This document shows, piece after piece, positions 8,883 to 16,758 of a stretch of DNA of 31,366 bases. The stretch comes from an uncultured Acetatifactor sp. (GTDB taxonomy: Bacteria > Bacillota > Clostridia > Lachnospirales > Lachnospiraceae): NCBI GenBank assembly GCA_934394515.1, contig CAKRRU010000016.1, positions 1 through 31,366 of the forward strand, read 5' to 3'. The position numbers and the translations under genes were made by a program. The notes beneath the pieces were generated by a model. The model was not told where the DNA came from. It ran no database searches and saw nothing but the letters and a program-made list of their open reading frames with translations. The stretch's first letter is position 1, and each line of letters starts with the position of its first letter.

Positions 8883-8935
8883 ATAGAATTATACAATAAA
8901 TATATCTTGAAATAAAGATATTAATTCTATATAAT
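8883..8935. promoter_or_regulatory. Divergent promoters with two palindromes
   Basis: On the plus strand, TTGAAA (8907-8912), 17 bp and TATAAT (8930-8935) make a near-consensus promoter for the nuclease gene. On the minus strand, TATAAT reads from 8893 to 8888 with a weak TTTATT -35 at 8916-8911 for the regulator. Two perfect inverted repeats cover both: ATAGAATTA/TAATTCTAT (8883-8891/8922-8930) and ATATCTT/AAGATAT (8902-8908/8915-8921). They are plausible operators for the XRE protein; binding is inferred. Confidence 0.6.
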
Positions 8936-8986
8936 ATATTTTATAAGAATATATTACGGATATGAATGACAAAGGGGAATACAAAA

Positions 8987-9547
8987 ATGGCGACGATACT
9001 GGTGGATTATGAGAATGTTATGGGAACCAATGGCTTGAAAGGAACAGATGCATTACAAAGTGAGGATGTGTTTATTATTTTTTACAGTAGCTGTTGTGGG
9101 AAGATACGCAATGAATATTTACAGGAGATAAATGACAGCGGCTGTGAATTCCGGATTATAAAGCTAAAAGGAACAGGGAAAAATGCATTAGATTTCTATA
9201 TAGCCACAGAGTGTGGAATTGCCAGTCAAAAAGGCGAAAAGCAGCTGGCTATCATCAGCAATGATAAGGGCTATCAGGCGGTAATGGATTTCTTTGAAGT
9301 CATCAATGCGGTACAAGAGATACAGATTGTAAGAGCCGGCAATGTAGAAACAGCATTGACGATGTTGGAGACTGCCGAGAATGCAGTTCGGAGAAAAAGA
9401 TTGCTAAAACGGATGGAAATGCTTGACTTGGAAACGGAATATTCCAAATTAGAGAAAAATGAAAGGCGGCATGGGAAAAATAATGTGAGAAAAACGAATC
9501 TGATATTAGTGGGAAAAGGGATTTTGGATAACATAAGACATCAATAA
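8987..9547 (+). CDS. NYN/PIN-domain ribonuclease-like protein
   Basis: A 186-aa protein whose first 125 residues fit a PIN-like (NYN) nuclease fold: MATILVDYENV with D7 and E9, GKNALDFYIATECG with D69, and AIISNDKGYQAV with D93, the usual acidic metal site. NYN proteins are metal-dependent ribonucleases. The last 55 residues are highly charged (RRKRLLKRMEMLDLETEYSK and on) and may bind RNA. I chose ATG 8987 because AAAGGGG lies 9 bp before it; the ATG at 8966 lacks a site. The divergent XRE gene and shared operators suggest a regulated toxin-like or defence nuclease, but similar proteins also occur alone in Lachnospiraceae, so a housekeeping role is possible. Confidence 0.8.
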   Translation: MATILVDYENVMGTNGLKGTDALQSEDVFIIFYSSCCGKIRNEYLQEINDSGCEFRIIKLKGTGKNALDFYIATECGIASQKGEKQLAIISNDKGYQAVMDFFEVINAVQEIQIVRAGNVETALTMLETAENAVRRKRLLKRMEMLDLETEYSKLEKNERRHGKNNVRKTNLILVGKGILDNIRHQ

Positions 9548-9565
9548 GGACGAGGGGAAGAACGT

Positions 9566-9589
9566 ATGAGAAAGGCAAAAATATCTTGA
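9566..9589 (+). pseudogene. Seven-codon gene stump
   Basis: GAGGGGAAG (9552-9560) sits at good distance from ATG 9566, which encodes M-R-K-A-K-I-S and then TGA. A ribosome binding site this good ahead of so short a frame suggests the start of a lost gene, perhaps the ArsC-like gene whose tail follows; that link is a guess. Confidence 0.3.
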
Positions 9590-9610
9590 AATGTTTTCAA
9601 AATAATTTAG

Positions 9611-9691
9611 GAGAGTCCTCTGATCGTGGACGGGAATCTGGTGCTGACCGGATTTCGGGAAGCAGAGTGGAAAGAGAAGGCGGATCGATTG
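9611..9691 (+). pseudogene. ArsC/Spx-family C-terminal fragment
   Basis: After an in-frame TAG at 9608 the frame reads PLIVDGNLVLTGFREAEWKE. This matches the C-terminal end of arsenate-reductase/Spx-like thioredoxin-fold proteins, which typically close with a pattern like RPLLV...VLxGFxExEWxE. The N-terminal CxxC or CxxS half is absent, so the gene is a remnant. Beyond about 9690 the same frame runs into a different remnant. Assignment is by eye on about 20 residues. Confidence 0.5.
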
Positions 9692-9703
9692 ATATTTTCT
9701 TTC

Positions 9704-9814
9704 ATTTTCGGCGGCTACATGCAGCATGCAAACCAGTAGGAAGTAACGGGATATACCAGAGAGGAACTTCTGGCAAGAATCAGAACATCCCTGGCTGGCC
9801 GGGCAGCGGAATGA
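9704..9814 (+). pseudogene. M41 (FtsH-like) peptidase fragment
   Basis: In the same frame as the preceding fragment: FGGYMQHANQ, TAG at 9737, then EVTGYTREELLARIRTSLAGRAAE and TGA at 9812 (read in two parts). The GGYMQH and LLARIRTSLAGRAAE blocks match the M41 peptidase domain just after the HExxH helix in AAA+ ATPase/M41 proteins. Only about 35 of several hundred residues remain and a stop interrupts them. It abuts the ArsC-like tail, so two unrelated genes were fused by deletion. The fragment ends at the chemotaxis gene's terminator. Confidence 0.55.
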
Positions 9815-9845
9815 AAAACGCAGGAGGTTAATCCTCCTGCGTTTT
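9815..9845 (-). terminator. Terminator of the chemotaxis gene, overlapping its stop
   Basis: AAAACGCAGGAGG (9815-9827) pairs perfectly with CCTCCTGCGTTTT (9833-9845): 13 bp with a 5-nt loop. On the minus strand it ends in TTTTT. The loop contains the TAA of the minus-strand gene, so one arm is coding. It could also stop plus-strand transcription from the debris region. Confidence 0.85.
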
Positions 9846-11330
9846 CATTTCGTCGCTTGTGGAACGGATACGTTCTACAGCTGTCTTTACCTGCTCGGCA
9901 TAACCCAGATTGCTCTGGCTCATGTTATGTACCTGCTCTGCATTGGCGGTCACTTCTTCGGTTACGGCGGACAACTGGGAGATATTCTCCATGATCTTGT
10001 TGTTTGATGTCGCAAGACCGGTGATCTGGTGGTTTACCTCTTCTACATGAGAGGCAAGTGTTTCCATATTCTTGTTCAGTTGCTGGAAAGCATCGGAAGC
10101 GGCGAGAATCTTTTCTCCCTGCTGTTCAGTGGCTTCGATAGAACCACTGATGGTCTCGACGACCATATTGGCATTCGTATTCAAGTCATTGGTAATCTTG
10201 GTGATCTCTTCCGTAAAGCTTTTGGTCTGTTCTGCCAACAGGCGGATCTGCTGGGCTACCACGGCAAACCCGCGGCCGGCTTCTCCGGCACGGGCACTTT
10301 CGATGGAGGCATTCAGCGCCAGAAGGTTCGTCTGACCGGAGATTGCCATGATACTGCCGGCGATGTTTTCGACTTCTTTTGTCTTCTCCTGCAGCTTCGT
10401 CATGGCATCGGTAACGGCGTGGTTGGTATCTTTGATCATGGCGGATTGCTGCTTCAGTTCTTCCATGGCGGTCATATTCTTACGGATATTGTCAGCGGAA
10501 TCCTCTGCAATCTGAACCATTTGCCCGGAGACATGTCCTGTCTGCTCGATCGCCTGCTGGATACTGGTGGTCATCTGGTTCTGTTCTTCGATACTGGTAG
10601 CCGTCATATTGGTGGCTGCGGAAATCTCCTGCATACTGTTGGCAACAGATTCCGTGGTCTGTACCAGGTGATCCATGAGCTCTGTGGTTTTCGCAGTCTC
10701 ATCATGTACGGTCCGGGATACTTCCAGCACGCCGTCCAGTACCTGCTTTACGCGTCCGTGCTCTTCTTTGGAGGATCCCAGTGCATCATTGTTGAACAAA
10801 ATGGTAATATTGCCGGTCTGAAGAATGATAATGCCGATCAAAAATACCAGCAGCGTACCGCAGATCGCATTCACATCCTGGCCGTAGATTCCCTTTGTGG
10901 CCTGTACGATCATGACGATGAGATAGAGAACAAACATCCCGATTGCGGTCCTTTTCAAAGATTTTTTCTCATAATAAGGAATCTGTAAGATGAAGATTGC
11001 AATCAGTGCGTAGTGGATAAAGCTGGCATCGGTCTGCAAGCCGACCAAAAGGTATTCAATTCCGATCTCGATAGTGGCAAATACCTTCAGCCATCTGGTA
11101 GCCTTATTTTTCAGGTGGGTCGCTGTGTTGACGACACAGAAGATACCGATCAAAACGGTGTTGGCATAAGTGACGATCGGTGAAATGTTGTGGTTGACAA
11201 GTTTTAGCCACAGATAAAATAAGAACACGACTGCCAGAAGTGAAGTGGCAATAATGTAGAACTGATTCATTCTGCGGTTGCGTTCCGCACCGTCGGTATA
11301 ACGATATTGATTCAAATTTTTCTGCTCCAT
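9828..11330 (-). CDS. Methyl-accepting chemotaxis protein, six-TM type
   Basis: Receptor that signals to CheA/CheW. The 500-aa product begins with about six membrane helices between residues 24 and 178 and has no evident extracellular ligand domain and no clear HAMP domain. The cytoplasmic part is helical, with the conserved hairpin tip at about 330-369 ([15 protein letters not shown], then [23 protein letters not shown]). Ligand sensing would have to be within the membrane domain or through a partner. GGAGGG stands 4 bp before ATG 11330 on the minus strand. No other chemotaxis gene is nearby, as usual for orphan receptors. Composition is close to 50% GC, unlike the Wadjet block. Confidence 0.93.
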   Translation of the reverse strand: MEQKNLNQYRYTDGAERNRRMNQFYIIATSLLAVVFLFYLWLKLVNHNISPIVTYANTVLIGIFCVVNTATHLKNKATRWLKVFATIEIGIEYLLVGLQTDASFIHYALIAIFILQIPYYEKKSLKRTAIGMFVLYLIVMIVQATKGIYGQDVNAICGTLLVFLIGIIILQTGNITILFNNDALGSSKEEHGRVKQVLDGVLEVSRTVHDETAKTTELMDHLVQTTESVANSMQEISAATNMTATSIEEQNQMTTSIQQAIEQTGHVSGQMVQIAEDSADNIRKNMTAMEELKQQSAMIKDTNHAVTDAMTKLQEKTKEVENIAGSIMAISGQTNLLALNASIESARAGEAGRGFAVVAQQIRLLAEQTKSFTEEITKITNDLNTNANMVVETISGSIEATEQQGEKILAASDAFQQLNKNMETLASHVEEVNHQITGLATSNNKIMENISQLSAVTEEVTANAEQVHNMSQSNLGYAEQVKTAVERIRSTSDEMKTQED

Positions 11331-11357
11331 AGGTCCCTCCGAAATTTAAACATATGG

Positions 11358-11418
11358 TAACTATTCAGAGGCAAAACGAAACATCGAAAATACGATTTGC
11401 GAATGAACTGAATAGTTA
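11358..11418. repeat. Spaced 11-bp inverted repeat upstream of chemotaxis gene
   Basis: TAACTATTCAG (11358-11368) and CTGAATAGTTA (11408-11418) are perfect inverted copies around a 39-bp core. The nearer copy is 27 bp from the chemotaxis ATG. It may be a leader hairpin, an operator pair or the ends of a short interspersed repeat; no target duplication is seen. Confidence 0.55.
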
Positions 11419-11549
11419 CAAGATATGCAACAATATAATCAATATTAGTGTAATACGTTTTGACATAATTTTCTATACATTTTTTTATGATAGAGTGAAA
11501 AGTATCAGATTATAGAAGAAAATGCAAAATGTGATTGTAATTTATAAAA

Positions 11550-11583
11550 TGATACTGATTTTCAATAGCAAATAAGGTATAAT
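11550..11583 (+). promoter_or_regulatory. Fur box and promoter of feoAB
   Basis: TGATACT-G-ATTTTCA (11550-11564) matches the 7-1-7 Fur motif TGATAAT-N-ATTATCA at 12 of 14 positions. It overlaps the -35 region (CTGATT, 11555-11560) of a promoter whose TATAAT lies at 11578-11583 after a 17-bp spacer. Fur-Fe(II) bound here would block RNA polymerase, as expected for an iron-uptake gene. Confidence 0.7.
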
Positions 11584-11720
11584 ACTTTTGCCGGCTCGGG
11601 AGTAAGGTATGGCCGGAAACGTTTTGGCAAGATAATGTTTGCAAAACAACGAAATCAATATTGGAATATTGCCGATTGAGGAAACAGAATTCGACAGGAA
11701 TGAAAGGATAAAAGAAAACG

Positions 11721-14060
11721 ATGACGCTGAAAGAATTGGAAATCGGGAAAAGTGCTGTGATCGAGACCGTAGGCGGTGAAGGCGAGCTCAGACAGCATTT
11801 CCTGGATATGGGTATGATCCCCGGGGCGGAAGTGACCGTGGTGAAGCTGGCACCGATGGGGGATCCTATGGAATTGCAGGTACACGGTTATGAACTTACT
11901 TTGCGTCTGGCGGAAGCAGATCAGATCGAGATCGCACCGATTGCAAAGAGAACAAAGGAACATAAAGGACTTGACCGCGTGACCGATGCGGCACATCCGG
12001 GGCTTGGTGAGGACGGAAAATATCATTCGAAAAAGGACGAAAATCCGCTGCCGGAGGGCACGACACTGACCTTTGCCCTGGCGGGAAACCAGAACTGTGG
12101 CAAGACGACACTGTTTAATCAGTTAACAGGGTCGAATCAGCATGTGGGCAACTTCCCCGGTGTTACGGTGGACCGCAAGGATGGCTCGATCAAAGGACAC
12201 CCGGAGACACTGGTGACTGACTTGCCGGGCATTTATTCCATGTCTCCTTACAGCAGTGAGGAAATCGTGTCCCGTAATTTTATCCTGTATGAAAAGCCCA
12301 GAGCAATCATCAATATCGTAGATGCCACCAATATTGAGCGTAACCTGTACCTTACCATGCAACTGTTGGAAATGGATATCCCCATGGTCGTGGCGCTGAA
12401 CATGATGGACGAAGTCACGGGCAATCACGGTTCTATCGATGTGAACGCCATGGAGGCATTTTTAGGGGTTCCTGTGATCCCGATTTCTGCAGCGAAAAAC
12501 GAAGGCGTTGACGAATTGATCCGCCATGCCCTGCATGTGGCAAAATATCAGGAGCGTCCGCTGCGCCAGGATTTCTGTGATAAAAACGATCACGACGGAT
12601 CGGTACACCGTTGTATTCATGCGGTTTGTCATCTGATTGAAGATCACGCGGAAGCGGCAAAGTTACCTCTTCGTTTTGCGGCGAATAAGGCAATCGAAGG
12701 TGATCACCTGATCCTGGAGAAGCTGCAACTGGATAAAAACGAGCAGGAAATGCTGGAGCATATCGTCTGTCAGATGGAGACGGAGCGCGGCGTGGACAGA
12801 AGTGCGGCAATCGCGGATATGCGTTTTGATTTTATTGAGAGATTGTGCGAACAGACGGTAGTCAAGCCGAAGGAGAGCAAGGAGCGGATCCGCAGTGAGA
12901 AAATCGACCGGATTCTCACCGGAAAATACACCGCAATTCCCTGTTTTATTGTGATCATGGTGTTGGTATTTTACCTGACCTTTAACGTGATCGGAGCATG
13001 GCTGCAAGGACTTTTGGAGCTGGGGATCGGAAAACTGACGGATCTGACGGATGCGGCACTGACGGCGGCACATGTAAACAGCGCGGTTCACAGTCTTGTC
13101 ATTGACGGTATTTTTACCGGTGTGGGAAGCGTTTTAAGTTTCCTGCCGATCGTGGTGACTTTGTTCTTCTTCCTGTCTCTGATGGAAGACAGCGGATATA
13201 TTGCCCGTGTGGCATTTGTCATGGATAAACTGTTGCGTAAGATTGGACTGTCCGGAAGAAGTATCGTGCCGATGCTGATCGGTTTCGGCTGTACGGTTCC
13301 GGCGGTCATGGCGACGCGTACCCTGACCAGTGAAAGAGACCGTAAGATGACGATATTGCTGACTCCGTTTATGAGCTGCTCCGCAAAACTGCCGATCTAT
13401 TCTTTCTTTGTAAGCGTGTTCTTCCCGGGAAAAGGAGGGCTGATCATGTCTGCACTGTATCTGCTGGGAATCGTGATCGGCATACTGGTCGCATTTTTGT
13501 ATCGGGGAACTTTGTTCAAAGGTGAGCCGGTACCGTTTGTCATGGAATTACCGAATTACCGTCTGCCCGGAGCGAAGAACGTCGGACAACTGCTGTGGGA
13601 GAAGGCAAAAGACTTTTTGCAGAAGGCATTTACCGTGATCTTCATCGCGACGATCGTGGTATGGTTCCTGCAGAGCTTTGACCTGAAACTGAATCTGGTG
13701 GAGGATTCTGCGGACAGTATGCTGGCAATGATCTCCGGACTGCTGGTACCGCTGTTTAAGCCGCTGGGACTGGGGGACTGGAGAATCTGTACTTCCCTGA
13801 TCAGCGGATTCATGGCAAAAGAAAGCGTCGTAGCAACACTGGAAGTATTGTTCGGCAGCAGTATTGCCACGGTTCTCACACCGCTTGCTGCGGCAACATT
13901 GCTGGTATTCAGTCTGCTGTATACCCCCTGCGTGGCAGCGATTGCTTCCGTCCGCAGAGAACTGGGCGGAAAATGGGCTGTCGGTGTCGTATTCTGGCAG
14001 TGCTTCGTCGCATGGGTGGCAGCGTTCCTAGTACATAGCATTGGGTTGTTATTTATGTAG
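11721..14060 (+). CDS. feoB: Ferrous iron transporter, FeoA-FeoB fusion
   Basis: Takes up Fe(II) across the cytoplasmic membrane. The 779-aa chain starts with an SH3-like FeoA domain (about 1-75), then a linker, a G domain and a multi-helix membrane part from about residue 405. G motifs are visible: G1 GNQNCGKTT (122-130), switch GVTVD (147-151), G3 DLPG (167-170) and G4 NMMD (227-230). The membrane part has the two Gate-type repeats, including MLIGFGCTVPAVMATRTL with its conserved Cys. FeoA is usually a separate gene; the fusion links regulation and transport in one chain. The upstream Fur box fits iron repression. A strong terminator follows the stop. Confidence 0.95.
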   Translation: MTLKELEIGKSAVIETVGGEGELRQHFLDMGMIPGAEVTVVKLAPMGDPMELQVHGYELTLRLAEADQIEIAPIAKRTKEHKGLDRVTDAAHPGLGEDGKYHSKKDENPLPEGTTLTFALAGNQNCGKTTLFNQLTGSNQHVGNFPGVTVDRKDGSIKGHPETLVTDLPGIYSMSPYSSEEIVSRNFILYEKPRAIINIVDATNIERNLYLTMQLLEMDIPMVVALNMMDEVTGNHGSIDVNAMEAFLGVPVIPISAAKNEGVDELIRHALHVAKYQERPLRQDFCDKNDHDGSVHRCIHAVCHLIEDHAEAAKLPLRFAANKAIEGDHLILEKLQLDKNEQEMLEHIVCQMETERGVDRSAAIADMRFDFIERLCEQTVVKPKESKERIRSEKIDRILTGKYTAIPCFIVIMVLVFYLTFNVIGAWLQGLLELGIGKLTDLTDAALTAAHVNSAVHSLVIDGIFTGVGSVLSFLPIVVTLFFFLSLMEDSGYIARVAFVMDKLLRKIGLSGRSIVPMLIGFGCTVPAVMATRTLTSERDRKMTILLTPFMSCSAKLPIYSFFVSVFFPGKGGLIMSALYLLGIVIGILVAFLYRGTLFKGEPVPFVMELPNYRLPGAKNVGQLLWEKAKDFLQKAFTVIFIATIVVWFLQSFDLKLNLVEDSADSMLAMISGLLVPLFKPLGLGDWRICTSLISGFMAKESVVATLEVLFGSSIATVLTPLAAATLLVFSLLYTPCVAAIASVRRELGGKWAVGVVFWQCFVAWVAAFLVHSIGLLFM

Positions 14061-14061
14061 T

Positions 14062-14100
14062 AAAATACCTGCAAGAGATTATTCCTCTTGCAGGTATTTT
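14062..14100. terminator. Bidirectional terminator between feoB and lysR-type gene
   Basis: AAAATACCTGCAAGAG (14062-14077) pairs perfectly with CTCTTGCAGGTATTTT (14085-14100), 16 bp and a 7-nt loop, with T-runs on both strands. The LysR gene's TAA (14079-14081) lies in the loop, so its last codons form one arm. It serves both converging genes. Confidence 0.9.
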
Positions 14101-14954
14101 ATTACGCATTTTAACTCCGGAGAGATCCATTTGTTGCGGTGGTACAATAACTGCCGCCAGATATCCGGCTGGATCTCCGGCATGGGGAGACTTACGAGGT
14201 TACCATTTGCCAGGTCTGCGGCAACCATGAATTCCGGCAGATAGGAGATACCGAGATTCTGACACAGGAGATTGCGGATCAGCTGGGTATCGCCCACTTC
14301 CATGATCGGCTGCGCCTCTTTGCCGTCCTGCGAGAGCCGCTCGTCCAAAGCAGCACGGTAGCTCATATTTTTCTCGGTTAAGATCAGTGGATAGGCAAGC
14401 AGTTCCGATAACGTAATCTGGCTTTTTTCGGACAAGGGGTGCTCTGCGTCGGCGACAAAGTGGATATTTACCGGGGCTTCAAAGGCTGTCACATAATTCT
14501 GATTAAAAATGCGGCGATCCAGTGTGTACACGATGTCGACCTGATTCTGCCCCAGCATCCGGAACATTTCATCTGTGCTGGCAGCGATGATTTTCAGGCG
14601 GATGCCGGGATATTTCTCATGAAAATCTTTGAAGCGACTGTGAAATTCCCAGCTGGCGAGAGATTCCGCAATGGCGATCCGTACCAAGCCTTCCGGTGCC
14701 GTGTTTCCGGAGATATGGGTGGCTTCCGCGGACAGACGCAGGATCTGCTGCGCTAGCGGCAACAGCTTTTCCCCCTCGTTGGTCAGCGTTACGGAATGTC
14801 CGATGCGCTCGAACAGAGGAATCGACAACTCTTTTTCCAGCTGTTTAATCTGAAAAGATACCGTGGACTGGGTATATCCAAGACGCCCGGCCGCAAGGGT
14901 GAAGCTTTTCAATTCATTTACCATGACAAAAGTTTCCAGATTTTTGACGTCCAT
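14079..14954 (-). CDS. LysR-family transcriptional regulator
   Basis: A 291-aa regulator with the N-terminal winged helix-turn-helix of LysR proteins (MDVKNLETFVMVNELKSF, then AAGRLGYTQSTVSFQIKQLE, residues 1-58) and a periplasmic-binding-protein-like effector domain (about 88-290). I start it at ATG 14954 because that Met opens the conserved LysR N-terminus and AAAGG lies upstream; the frame stays open to 15020 but those extra residues do not belong to the fold. It is divergent from a sodium-coupled symporter gene, so it probably controls that gene and itself; the effector may be the transported amino acid. Confidence 0.92.
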   Translation of the reverse strand: MDVKNLETFVMVNELKSFTLAAGRLGYTQSTVSFQIKQLEKELSIPLFERIGHSVTLTNEGEKLLPLAQQILRLSAEATHISGNTAPEGLVRIAIAESLASWEFHSRFKDFHEKYPGIRLKIIAASTDEMFRMLGQNQVDIVYTLDRRIFNQNYVTAFEAPVNIHFVADAEHPLSEKSQITLSELLAYPLILTEKNMSYRAALDERLSQDGKEAQPIMEVGDTQLIRNLLCQNLGISYLPEFMVAADLANGNLVSLPMPEIQPDIWRQLLYHRNKWISPELKCVIKYLQEE

Positions 14955-15074
14955 GAAAGTCGTGCCTTTCTGCGTTTTTCTGATATTTGGTTCCGATAAA
15001 ATCCCTGTTTCTGAGAACAAACGCTGTTTTATTTTATATTGAGATTTTCGATGAATGCGATGAAAATAATTCGT

Positions 15075-15103
15075 TTTTCAAATGCTTAAGCAAATTATAT
15101 AAT
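15075..15103 (+). promoter_or_regulatory. Symporter promoter with central palindrome
   Basis: TTTTCA (15075-15080), 17 bp, TATAAT (15098-15103). The 10-bp palindrome TGCTTAAGCA (15083-15092) fills the spacer and is a plausible site for the divergent LysR regulator. The rest of the 285-bp gap (14955-15239) is an AT-rich leader without an ORF. Confidence 0.45.
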
Positions 15104-15239
15104 GACTAAATAGGGCTGTCAATGCAGAAAATATCTGAAAAAGTTTCGATGTAAGACATTCCGATAAAGATAAAAGCAGGACTAAAATTTGCGTTGGAAT
15201 CAGAGACAGAACGAAAAATTTTTGGGAAGGATCGGGGTT

Positions 15240-16577
15240 ATGGAAAATAGAGAAAGACTGGGGAGTCGTTTAGGATTTATCATGTTGTCGGCGGGGTGTG
15301 CTATCGGCTGCGGAAATGTGTGGAAGTTCCCGTGGATGTGTGGGCAGAACGGTGGCGGCAGCTTTATGCTGATCTATGTGATCTGTCTGGTGGTGTTTGG
15401 ATTGCCGACGATGATCATGGAATTTTCCGTAGGGCGTGCGGCGCAGACGAGTCCGCTGTATATGTATCGAAAGTTATCAAACGGCAGGGGCAAATGGAAC
15501 CTGTGGGGAATCGTCTGCCTGATCGGTAACGTGGCACTGATCGCATTTTACGCAGTGGTATCCGGCTGGATCCTCTATTATTTCGTAAAATTTCTGACAG
15601 GACAGAATCAGGACTTCGGATTTGAAAAGATGATCACTACGCCGTCCGTGGATGTGAGCTATCTGCTGGTTACGCTTGTAATTGCATTCGTTATTTTGAG
15701 TTTTAACCTACAGGGCGGACTGGAGCGCATCACAAAATATATGATGTCTGCGCTGATCGTATTGATGCTGGTACTGGCAGTGCACAGTTTTACATTGCCC
15801 GGCGCAAAAGAAGGACTGGCTTTCTACCTGATTCCCGATTTTTCGAAGATCACGGGATCTGTTGTGGTAGGAGCCATGAACCAGGCATTTTTTACCCTGT
15901 CTGTCGGTATGGGCGGCATGGCTATCTTCGGAAGCTATATCGGCAAAGACAGATCCCTTATGGGAGAGTCGATTCACATTATTACGTTAGATACCCTGGT
16001 GGCAGTGATCGCCGGAATCATTATTTTCCCGGCCTGCTTTACCTATGGCGTTGAGGTTACCGCAGGCCCCAGTCTGTTGTTCGATACGATGGCGACCGTG
16101 TTCAACAACATGGCAGGCGGCAGATGGTGGGGAACGCTATTTTTCCTGTTCATGGTATTCGCTGCGATGTCCACGGTACTTGGCGTGTGCGAGAATATTC
16201 TGGCGATGGTCAGAGAACTGACCGGCTGGTCCAGACCGGTGGGCTGCCTCGTGTGCGGAATCGTGTGTTTCCTGTTGGCACTGACCACAGCGCTGGGCTT
16301 CAGTGTGATTCATTTCCAGCCGTTTGCGGCAGGTACGACCTGGCTGGACTTCTGGGATTTCCTTGTGTCGACCAATATCATGCCAATCGGTTCGATCCTG
16401 CTGGTAATATTTTGCTGCTGCAAAGTCGGCTGGGGCTGGGATAAGTTCCTGGAAGAAGCCAACATGGGCAAAGGTCTGAAAGTACAGTCCTGGATGCGGC
16501 CGGTGTTCCAATACTTCGTGCCGGCGGCGGTGCTGTTTATCTATGTGTACGGCATGGTGAATTTTGCGTGGAAATAG
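15240..16577 (+). CDS. Sodium:neurotransmitter symporter (NSS/SNF family)
   Basis: Na+-coupled amino-acid importer of the LeuT/MhsT type in the cytoplasmic membrane. The 445-aa protein opens with the family hallmark RLGFIMLSAGCAIGCGNVWK followed by FPWMCGQNGGGSF, which forms the unwound part of TM1 that binds Na+ and substrate. About eleven membrane helices follow, ending at residue 440; bacterial members often have 11 rather than 12. ATG 15240 is preferred to TTG 15189 because the family starts here and GGGAAGG lies upstream. The divergent LysR gene is its likely regulator. Substrate cannot be read from the sequence. A terminator follows at 16619. Confidence 0.93.
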   Translation: MENRERLGSRLGFIMLSAGCAIGCGNVWKFPWMCGQNGGGSFMLIYVICLVVFGLPTMIMEFSVGRAAQTSPLYMYRKLSNGRGKWNLWGIVCLIGNVALIAFYAVVSGWILYYFVKFLTGQNQDFGFEKMITTPSVDVSYLLVTLVIAFVILSFNLQGGLERITKYMMSALIVLMLVLAVHSFTLPGAKEGLAFYLIPDFSKITGSVVVGAMNQAFFTLSVGMGGMAIFGSYIGKDRSLMGESIHIITLDTLVAVIAGIIIFPACFTYGVEVTAGPSLLFDTMATVFNNMAGGRWWGTLFFLFMVFAAMSTVLGVCENILAMVRELTGWSRPVGCLVCGIVCFLLALTTALGFSVIHFQPFAAGTTWLDFWDFLVSTNIMPIGSILLVIFCCCKVGWGWDKFLEEANMGKGLKVQSWMRPVFQYFVPAAVLFIYVYGMVNFAWK

Positions 16578-16618
16578 GATAATAGGAAGGAACTTAAGAC
16601 AAAAAGATGTTTTTAATG

Positions 16619-16652
16619 AACGGCGGAGTACCTTATGGGCTCTGCCGTTTTT
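16619..16652 (+). terminator. Terminator of the symporter gene
   Basis: AACGGCGGAG (16619-16628) pairs with CTCTGCCGTT (16640-16649), 10 bp with one G-U, 11-nt loop, followed by TTTTT (16648-16652). Confidence 0.85.
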
Positions 16653-16659
16653 GTGCAAG

Positions 16660-16737
16660 TGTCGCGACAGTTGCGAAACAGGAGAAAATTCGATAATATA
16701 AGGTCTATACGATAGCATCAGCGGAAAAACTATAGAC
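16660..16737 (+). promoter_or_regulatory. Aldehyde dehydrogenase promoter with palindromes
   Basis: TTGCGA (16671-16676), a 17-bp spacer and TAATAT (16694-16699) form a fair promoter. The perfect palindrome TGTCGCGACA (16660-16669) lies immediately upstream of the -35. A perfect 7-bp inverted repeat GTCTATA/TATAGAC (16703-16709/16731-16737) covers the expected transcription start and leader. Either could bind a regulator; neither matches a named box I know. Confidence 0.45.
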
Positions 16738-16758
16738 GTGAGGAAACTTGGAGAATAT

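Larger units (their letters stand above)
11331..11720. other. 390-bp gap between chemotaxis and feoAB genes
   Basis: Contains an inverted repeat near the chemotaxis start (TAACTATTCAG at 11358-11368 and CTGAATAGTTA at 11408-11418), AT-rich sequence, the Fur box and promoter of feoAB (listed separately) and about 130 nt of feoAB leader. The leader has a possible hairpin GTTTTG/CAAAAC at about 11622-11647. I see no ORF with a ribosome binding site here. Confidence 0.6.

Noticed and set aside
10029..10988. 319-codon open frame on the plus strand
   Set aside because: It lies wholly antisense to the chemotaxis receptor, has no family resemblance, and is rich in His/Gly/Leu as expected from the complement of that gene.
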